A stretch of DNA of 64,000 nucleotides, from NCBI GenBank assembly GCA_022376925.1, contig JAIOJX010000028.1, positions 73,869,001-73,933,000 of the forward strand, read 5' to 3'. Source of the stretch: Tragulus kanchil. Taxonomy: Eukaryota; Chordata; Mammalia; Artiodactyla; Tragulidae. The translations under genes were made by a program, and so were the position numbers. Under the pieces are notes generated by a model. It was not told the origin of the DNA. It saw only the letters and a program-made list of their open reading frames with translations, and did no database searches. Shown here one piece after another: positions 57,337-64,000 of the stretch. How positions within the stretch are numbered: the stretch's first letter is position 1; every line of letters begins with the position of its first letter.

Positions 57337-59390
57337 AATTGAAAAAGACAAGTAAATGGAAAACTATCTCATGTTTATGGATTGGAAAATCTGATATTAG
57401 CAAATATTCATAGTACTCAAAGTCATTTACAGTTTTAATACAATCCCTATCAAAATTCTAATAGTATTCTTCACAGAACTAGGGGGAAAAAATCAATCCT
57501 AAAATCCTTATGGAACCGCAAATGATCCCAAGTAGATAAAGTCTTAAACAATAAACCTGAACAAGAAAATTAATGCTAGAAATGCCACAGTTCCTGATTT
57601 CAAAATATATTACAAAAAATAAATAAATAACTTGATAAATTAGATTCCTAAACATATATTACAAAGCTCTAATAATCTAAACGGTATAGTACTGTCATAA
57701 AAACAGGTATATAGACCAGTGGAAGAGAAAAGACAGCCTAGAAAGAAATCCATACATTTATGGTCAACTGATCTTCAAAAATGGTGCTAATATAAGACTC
57801 TCCAATAAATACTGTTAGTAAAAATGGATATCTACAAACAAAGGGGTAAAACTGGGCCCATATCTCTCACCATATACAAAAAATGAATCCAAAATGGATT
57901 CAAGACTTAAATTTAAGATCTGATGCCATAAGCCTCTAGAAGTAAACACAGGGAAATTCTCTGACACTGGTCTGTGCAATTATTTTATTTAGATGTGCTC
58001 CCCTAAGCACAAGAAATGAAAAGCAAAAATAGACACGTGGAATTACACCTACCTAAAAAGCTTCTGCACAGCAAAGCAAACAATCAACAGAGTGAAAAGT
58101 CCACCTAAAAAATGAAAAAAAAATTACAAATCATACATCTGATATGGAATCAAAATTTAATACATATAAGCAACTCCTCCAACTCAATGAGATCAAAAGT
58201 CGCTCAGTCGTCTCTGACTCTGACCGCATAGACTGTAACCTTCCAGGCTCCTCTGTCCATGGAATTCTCCAGGCAAGAATACTGGAGTGGGTTGCCATTT
58301 CCTCCTATAAGGGATCTTTCTGACCCAGAGATCAAACCCAAGTCTCCTGCATTGCATTCTTTACAATATCTGAGTTACCAGGGAACTCAATAGCAAAATA
58401 TGAAATAAAGGATAACCTGATTAATATATAAGCAAAAGACCTGAATAAATATTTCCCAAAAGAAGACACAAATGACCATCGAGTAGACAAAAAGATGTTC
58501 AATATCACTAACCATCAAGGAAATGCAAATAGAAACTACAGCAAGATATCAGTTCACATGGCTCAAGATGGCAACTATTTTAAAAACAAACAAAAATAAG
58601 TTTTGGTGAAGATGTGGAGAAAAATGGAACTCTGGTATAGTGATGGAGGAAATGTAAATTGGTACAGCCATTATAGAAAACATTATGAACGTTCTTCATA
58701 AAATTAAAATATATTATTACATAACAATTCTACTCTAAGTATTTATCTACAAGAAATGAAATCAGTATCTCAAAGAGATATCTGCACTCCCATATTCACT
58801 GCAGCACTATTCACAGTAGCCAACATATGGAAACAATCTAAGCATTTGTCAATGGATGAAGCAATAAATAAAATGTGGTATATTTATGATGGAGCAGGAT
58901 GTGAGATGGTGCCTCCAAAAAGGAGTCTGAGCAGAGCTGGATGCTCTGGAATGGCTAGCAGTCTCTCCTGCCTGTACTGCAGGCCCAGGCATATGTATAT
59001 AATAGAATATTAGTCATCCTTAAAAGAAAAAGTAACCCCACTCTTTGCATAAACATGAACGAAATGGGAGAACATTATGTTAAATGAAATAATCCAAACA
59101 CACAAAGACAGGTACTGCAGGACATCATATGTGGGAAATAGAATTCAAACTCTTAAAAGCAGAGGGTAGACGATGGATGCCAAGGGTTGGGGAAATGGGG
59201 CGAATAGGGAGATGTTGGTCAAAGTTTCAGTGTGATGATTAAGTTTTGGCAGCCACTGTAGTGTGGTACATATAGTTGCAACACTACTGCCTACTTGAAA
59301 GGTGCAAACAGAGTAGAGTTTGTTTTTATCATACATGCGAAAGTGCTAAATGCTGTTTATGGATATGTTAACAGAGTTCTTAGATTTCAT
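57337..59390 (+). mobile_element. Old L1 (element D), ORF2 C-terminal part and 3' end
   Basis: It continues 49060-49537: 'agaaattgaaaaagacaag', 'cttatggaaccgcaaatg', 'gtatatagaccagtggaag' and 'tggattcaagacttaaat' are in L1 order, and the 3' UTR includes 'agagggtagacgatggatg'. All frames are broken; the 85-codon frame at 58756-59013 is an L1 remnant ('ICTPIFTAALFTVANIWKQ'). A Bov-tA interrupts it at 58195-58385. Confidence 0.85.
58195..58385 (-). mobile_element. Bov-tA SINE, antisense
   Basis: 'gtcgctcagtcgtctctgac', 'ttccaggctcctctgtcc', 'gcaagaatactggagtgg' and the head remnant 'gagttaccaggga' identify it. The words aactcaat-g on both sides (about 58180 and 58384) fit a target-site duplication. 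Confidence 0.88.
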
Positions 59391-59394
59391 ATCA

Positions 59395-60390
59395 AAAGCA
59401 CAATTCATAAGAGAAAAACTAAGAAACTGGACTTCATTTATTTTTTCTGTGAAAGATCTTGTGAGGAAGATGAAAAGACGAACCACAGTCTAGGAGAAAA
59501 TACAAGCAAACCACACGTGTGACAAAGGCCTAGTAGCTATGATATATAAAGAACCTCAAAATAGCATTTCATCAAACACATAATCTACTTAGAGCATAGG
59601 CAAAGTAGGTGAAGACATATCCAGTGAAAATGTACAATGGCAAATAAACACATGACAAAAACTCAATATCATCAGTCATTATGGAAATCCAAATTAAAGC
59701 CACAGCAAGATATCAATATACACTAGTAAAATACCTAAAATAAAAGAACAATGACAACACCCAATTCTACCAAAGATATAAAGAAATTGGATCACTCATA
59801 TATTGCTAGTAGGAATATAAAATGGTACAGCCACTATGACAGTTTGGCACTTTCTTTTAAAACTAAAAACACATTTACCATACAACCCAGAATTTGCAAT
59901 CCTGGATATTTATTTCAGGGAAACAAACACTTATGTTCACATAAAATATCTGCCTGAATTTTCATAGCATATTTATTTGTAGCAACTAATAACTGTAAAC
60001 AACATAGATGTCCTTGAATAAACTAATGGTTAAACAAACCAGAGTGCAGTCATACCAAGGAATACACAGGGAAAAAAATAAAAAGAGCACAGTATTGATA
60101 TATCCAACAACCTCAATGAATCGTCAGAAAATCTACCCCCAAATGGCTGTATGATTCCATTTGTATAGCATTCTTGAAATAATAAAACTACAAAAATTCA
60201 AAGCAAATTGTTTGTCAGGGATTAAGGAAGGGATGGGATGAACGAGAAATGGGTGTGGCGATAAAAGGCCAACAAGGAATCTGTGTTACGATGTACACAT
60301 TCTATATTTGATCATATCAATTTTCACATCCTAGTTGTAATAACACACTATAGTTTTGTCAAGTGCTACATTGAAGTAAAAATAAAGGGT
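59395..60390 (+). mobile_element. Old L1M fragment (ORF2 end and 3' UTR)
   Basis: 'aaagcacaattcataagag', 'gaaagatcttgtgaggaag', 'ctcaatatcatcagtcatt' and 'tggatcactcatatattgc' follow old L1M ORF2. The end has the 'cttgaaataataaaactac' 3' region. It is distinct from element D because it restarts upstream in ORF2 order after element D's 3' end. Confidence 0.75.
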
Positions 60391-60497
60391 AAGAAGGAAA
60401 GAACATTGAGGAAATAATCATTTTATAACCATATGTGAATCTACAATTGTCACAAAAAATAAAAGTTTAGAAAGCATTGTTAATGCTTTTAAAGGAA

Positions 60498-60665
60498 GGA
60501 GCACAGAATTGGATTCAGAAGACCTAGGTTTTTGTTCAGTATCACTACGCAGGAACCATGACCTTGAGTCAGTCACTTCAACTTTCAGAACCATAGTTTC
60601 CTAACTTGTACAATGTGTAGATTAGATACATTGCCCTGTGAAATTAAGTTATAGTTATATAATTC
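60498..60665 (+). repeat. MIR SINE fragment
   Basis: 'gattcagaagacctagg', 'accttgagtcagtcactt' and 'ccatagtttcctaacttg' match the MIR core in order. Confidence 0.75.
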
Positions 60666-60997
60666 TCTGATAGGTTTATATTTCCTAGAAAAGTGTATCT
60701 ATATAAGATATACCTGTTTTTACACAACTAAAATGGAGTTCTCACTCACTAACAGGCAAATTTCTCAAGTGTTCTCAGTCCAGCCCAAGATCACATTTCC
60801 CCATGATGTTAGAGATGAGAAACTAGTTTAAGAACAAATTAGAAACTCTGTCTTCTCGCTTTTCGCTTTTCAACTTACTGCTTTTTAAATTCAGAATCCC
60901 ATGTAAAAAGTGACATCCATTGCCCCACACTAATCACATGGGCTCAAACAATCAATTGCCGGCTATCTGATATACTGAGAAATCTGTAAACAACTGA
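60666..60997. other. Unclassified sequence
   Basis: No gene or named repeat seen. Confidence 0.4.
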
Positions 60998-62138
60998 CAA
61001 TTTAAACCCAGACTGCCTGCTGCCAAGCAGTCACAGGTCAAAGTTGCTTGTGACAGAGTAGAGGTGTGAATGGAGCTATCACAAAGTTACTGATATGTAT
61101 CATAGGCTCAGAAGAAATCTGATCCTACAGACGTCTTGGTGGAATGTTCTCCTACAAAACTGTGCTTCTCTTTCTAATAGGTCTGATTTTTGAGTTTTTC
61201 CTTTCTTCTCCAGTAAGCCAGCCCAAGTGCTGTGTAGAATTTACCCTAAATCCTGTCACGTGACAATGAAAACCCAACTTTACTCTCTTGCAAAACAGAC
61301 TTCATGGGTGATGTTGCAAAGGAAGTAATAAGAAAGTACGTTAAGATTTTCTCTCAAACTTACACAGCACAAGAGACCAAGCTTGTTGGAGGGAAATTGA
61401 GTGTAATCATAGACATTGTGACCTTAGGTTCCCCATATAAACCCAACATTCTCCACTCCAGACTGCTGGACTGTGTTAGTGTCTGGTTTGTCTGATTTGA
61501 TTATGAGCCCCTTGGGCAAGAACTTTGTCTATGTTCTCTACAGCACCTAGCCCACTGTTGGCACCACCAAATGCCAAAGAACTCTCAATCTCCATTAACA
61601 AATAATAAGACTGACTTCCCAACTCAATGTGATGAGGTTTCTGTCATTTCTATGCCAGTATTCTTTATGATTTGTATTTCATATTTGTGTCTGGAGAGTA
61701 AGCTTCATGTGTTACTGAATCACCTCTGGACTGATCTTCTTTTCAGGAAATGTAGGCATGAGGTTGAGTACTTTTCAACCATGAGTTCTGGGAACACAGA
61801 CTGCTGAAATATGCTAAGCTACAAGAAGGGGAAATGTTTCTGAGTCACTTTTTTTTTTTTTTTTTTTCAGCAGTCATAGGGATCTCTGAGAGCCAAGGAT
61901 GCAGACTGGTTAGCAGATGTGACCATAAAACCAGCAGGTCCCTTCAATGCAAATATTTTACTTTGTTTTCTCTGTTCCTAAGGAAAATAGTTAGCTCTCT
62001 GGTCTACTGACGTCTTTTTAATTTTACTTCTTTAAGTGTACTTCTTATTTGCTTTAGTGCTGGATTAATAGTTGTTTCTCTTCATGTTATATGAGTCTCC
62101 ATATTGATTTTTGTAGGAGGAAATTAGATATTACATAT
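60998..62138 (+). repeat. Tandem duplication D19, first copy
   Basis: Repeat distance 1139 bp after the first ~40 bases. It holds unclassified sequence, a short L2-3'-like word run at about 61490-61565 ('gagccccttgggcaagaac', 'cagcacctagcccactg') and a poly-T at 61849-61867. Frames at 61304-61495 and 61571-61807 recur in the second copy; neither has a recognisable domain. Confidence 0.93.
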
Positions 62139-62143
62139 AACAG

Positions 62144-63277
62144 CAATTTAAACCCAGCTGCCCAAGCAGTCACAGGTCAAAGTTGCTTGTGACAGAGTAG
62201 AGGTGTGAATGGAGCTATCACAAAGTTACTGATATGTATCATAGGCTCAGAAGAAATCTGATCCTACAGACGTCTTGGTGGAATGTTCTCCTACAAAACT
62301 GTGCTTCTCTTTCTAATAGGTCTGATTTTTGAGTTTTTCCTTTCTTCTCCAGTAAGCCAGCCCAAGTGCTGTGTAGAATTTACCCTAAATCCTGTCATGT
62401 GACAATGAAAACCCAACTTTACTCTCTTGCAAAACAGACTTCATGGGTGATGTTGCAAAGGAAGTAATAAGAAAGTACGTTAAGATTTTCTCTCAAACTT
62501 ACACAGCACAAGAGACCAAGCTTGTTGGAGGGAAATTGAGTGTAATCATAGACATTGTGACCTTAGGTTCCCCATATAAACCCAACATTCTCCACTCCAG
62601 ACTGCTGGACTGTGTTAGTGTCTGGTTTGTCTGATTTGATTATGAGCCCCTTGGGCAAGAACTTTGTCTATGTTCTCTACAGCACCTAGCCCACTGTTGG
62701 CACCACCAAATGCCAAAGAACTCTCAATCTCCATTAACAAATAATAAGACTGACTTCCCAACTCAATGTGATGAGGTTTCTGTCATTTCTATGCCAGTAT
62801 TCTTTATGATTTGTATTTCATATTTGTGTCTGGAGAGTAAGCTTCATGTGTTACTGAATCACCTCTGGACTGATCTTCTTTTCAGGAAATGTAGGCATGA
62901 GGTTGAGTACTTTTCAACCATGAGTTCTGGGAACACAGACTGCTGAAATATGCTAAGCTACAAGAAGGGGAAATGTTTCTGAGTCACTTTTTTTTTTTTT
63001 TTTTTTCAGCAGTCATAGGGATCTCTGAGAGCCAAGGATGCAGACTGGTTAGCAGATGTGACCATAAAACCAGCAGGTCCCTTCAATGCAAATATTTCAC
63101 TTTGTTTTCTCTGTTCCTAAGGAAAATAGTTAGCTCTCTGGTCTACTGACGTCTTTTTAATTTTACTTCTTTAAGTGTACTTCTTATTTGCTTTAGTGCT
63201 GGATTAATAGTTGTTTCTCTTCATGTTATATGAGTCTCCATATTGATTTTTGTAGGAGGAAATTAGATATTACATAT
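62144..63277 (+). repeat. Tandem duplication D19, second copy
   Basis: Near-identical to 60998-62138. The start has lost a few bases (gactgcctgctgcc became gctgcc), and small changes are visible (gtcacgtg/gtcatgtg near 61256/62395, tttta/tttca near 61959/63097). Confidence 0.93.
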
Positions 63278-64000
63278 GAGATTTCACAACACAAAGATAA
63301 CAAAGGAATTTTCTGGGCAATTCCATCTTAATTCAACTAAACATGTAAATATTTTCCTAAAGAGAAGATATTTTCATTATATGACTTTGTTCTTATCATT
63401 TAACATGCCTTGTAAATTTCTGTTGAAAGGTAGATATGATGTATTGGGTAATGGGAACTAGGGCAAATAGGCCTTCAGTGTGGGATTTTATGTTTAACCT
63501 ATCTAGAACCTGAGATGTGTTCAATGTTTTAAGTAGCTGTACATACTAGAGGTTTCGAATATGTCTATTCCCCTTATTTTTGTCTCCTCTGTTGTCTTTG
63601 AGCTTCTCTAAGAACTCTCCAGAGCCTATGTCTTCCAGACCTTTCAACTGTAACCCACTGTTATTTTACTAGAGCCCTACTGGTGTGTGGGGGGTGGGGG
63701 AGGAGTGTAAGATGTGGATTCTTAAAACGAAATCTCAGTCTTTTAATTGGTCTGTGTCACTGAGCTATGGACTTTATCAATATTTCTTAGCTTTACTCCC
63801 CACAAGATGGCTAGAAAGTATCAGACATGGGTACATGCTCTTCCCTGGATGGAATAAGGGCTCTGTGAAAGTCTTATACCCTGGAGAATGGGCTTCTGTC
63901 ATGGTGAATGTTCTGGGTAAATTTCAAAATTATTATTTTTTGCCTTTCCCTGAAAGAGGCATAGGGGATCTTTTCTGACTCTTTACCAAGAGGATTCCAT
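63278..64000. other. Unclassified sequence to window end
   Basis: No repeat family or gene recognised. A 97-codon frame (63685-63978) has no motif and no transcript-like context. Confidence 0.4.

Noticed and set aside
61304..62946. Two pairs of frames (63 and 78 codons) as tandem small genes
   Set aside because: Same explanation through D19. Neither has a known motif, and copies are identical at silent and non-silent positions alike, which gives no evidence of selection.
1..64000. CRISPR array or other regularly spaced repeat system
   Set aside because: The regular ~1.1-kb distances come from long direct duplications of different sequences. There are no short identical repeats with unique spacers, and the DNA is clearly mammalian.

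Overview
This window is mammalian nuclear DNA from a ruminant. Diagnostic repeats are BovB (an RTE-type LINE, with its YADD reverse-transcriptase stretch and typical 3' end), Bov-tA SINEs (tRNA-like head on a BovB-derived tail), CHR-type tRNA-derived SINEs, L1 of the artiodactyl type, and old mammalian MIR and L2. The species cannot be fixed from this. I see no host protein-coding gene, no exon structure, no tRNA or rRNA gene and no microbial feature. The open frames of 60 residues or more are either pieces of L1/BovB/SINE sequence or short chance frames.

Layout: 1-10 kb is mostly old unclassified sequence with MIR, L2, BovB fragments and one young CpG-rich SINE (6316-6645). From 10.2 to 27 kb there is an inverted old L1 3' end, then an old L1 (11040-14708, resuming at 24866) split by a young L1 (14709-24852) with a full-length 5' end. 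From 27 to 36 kb: unclassified sequence, an L2 split by a Bov-tA, a 79-bp L1 tail with a perfect target-site duplication, an L1M fragment, and a truncated L1 tail next to a young SINE. From 36.2 to 46 kb: an ancient L1 with 5' UTR, ORF1, ORF2 and 3' end, carrying nested SINEs and a BovB that itself carries a SINE. From 49 to 60.4 kb: another old L1 split by a SINE and by a second young L1 (49901-57322), then a further L1M. From 60.4 kb on: MIR and unclassified sequence.

The most striking feature is structural. Nineteen direct, head-to-tail duplications are spread along the window, eighteen with a repeat distance of about 0.95-1.15 kb and one of 290 bp. They add roughly 20 kb, close to a third of the window. 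Copies are nearly identical. Several junctions carry short stretches that read like error-rich versions of the neighbouring sequence, and some first copies stop just inside a SINE or an L1 tail. I read this as unmerged contig or read overlaps (a false-duplication assembly artefact), not biology, though this needs read-level proof.

The most interesting biological candidate is a roughly 235-bp exon-like, GC-rich sequence at 49901-50135. It sits inside the target-site duplication of the second young L1 but upstream of its normal 5' end, which suggests 5' transduction of a host transcript. Both young L1s share the same two ORF1 nonsense codons, and the first has a changed catalytic FADD motif, so neither copy is autonomous.
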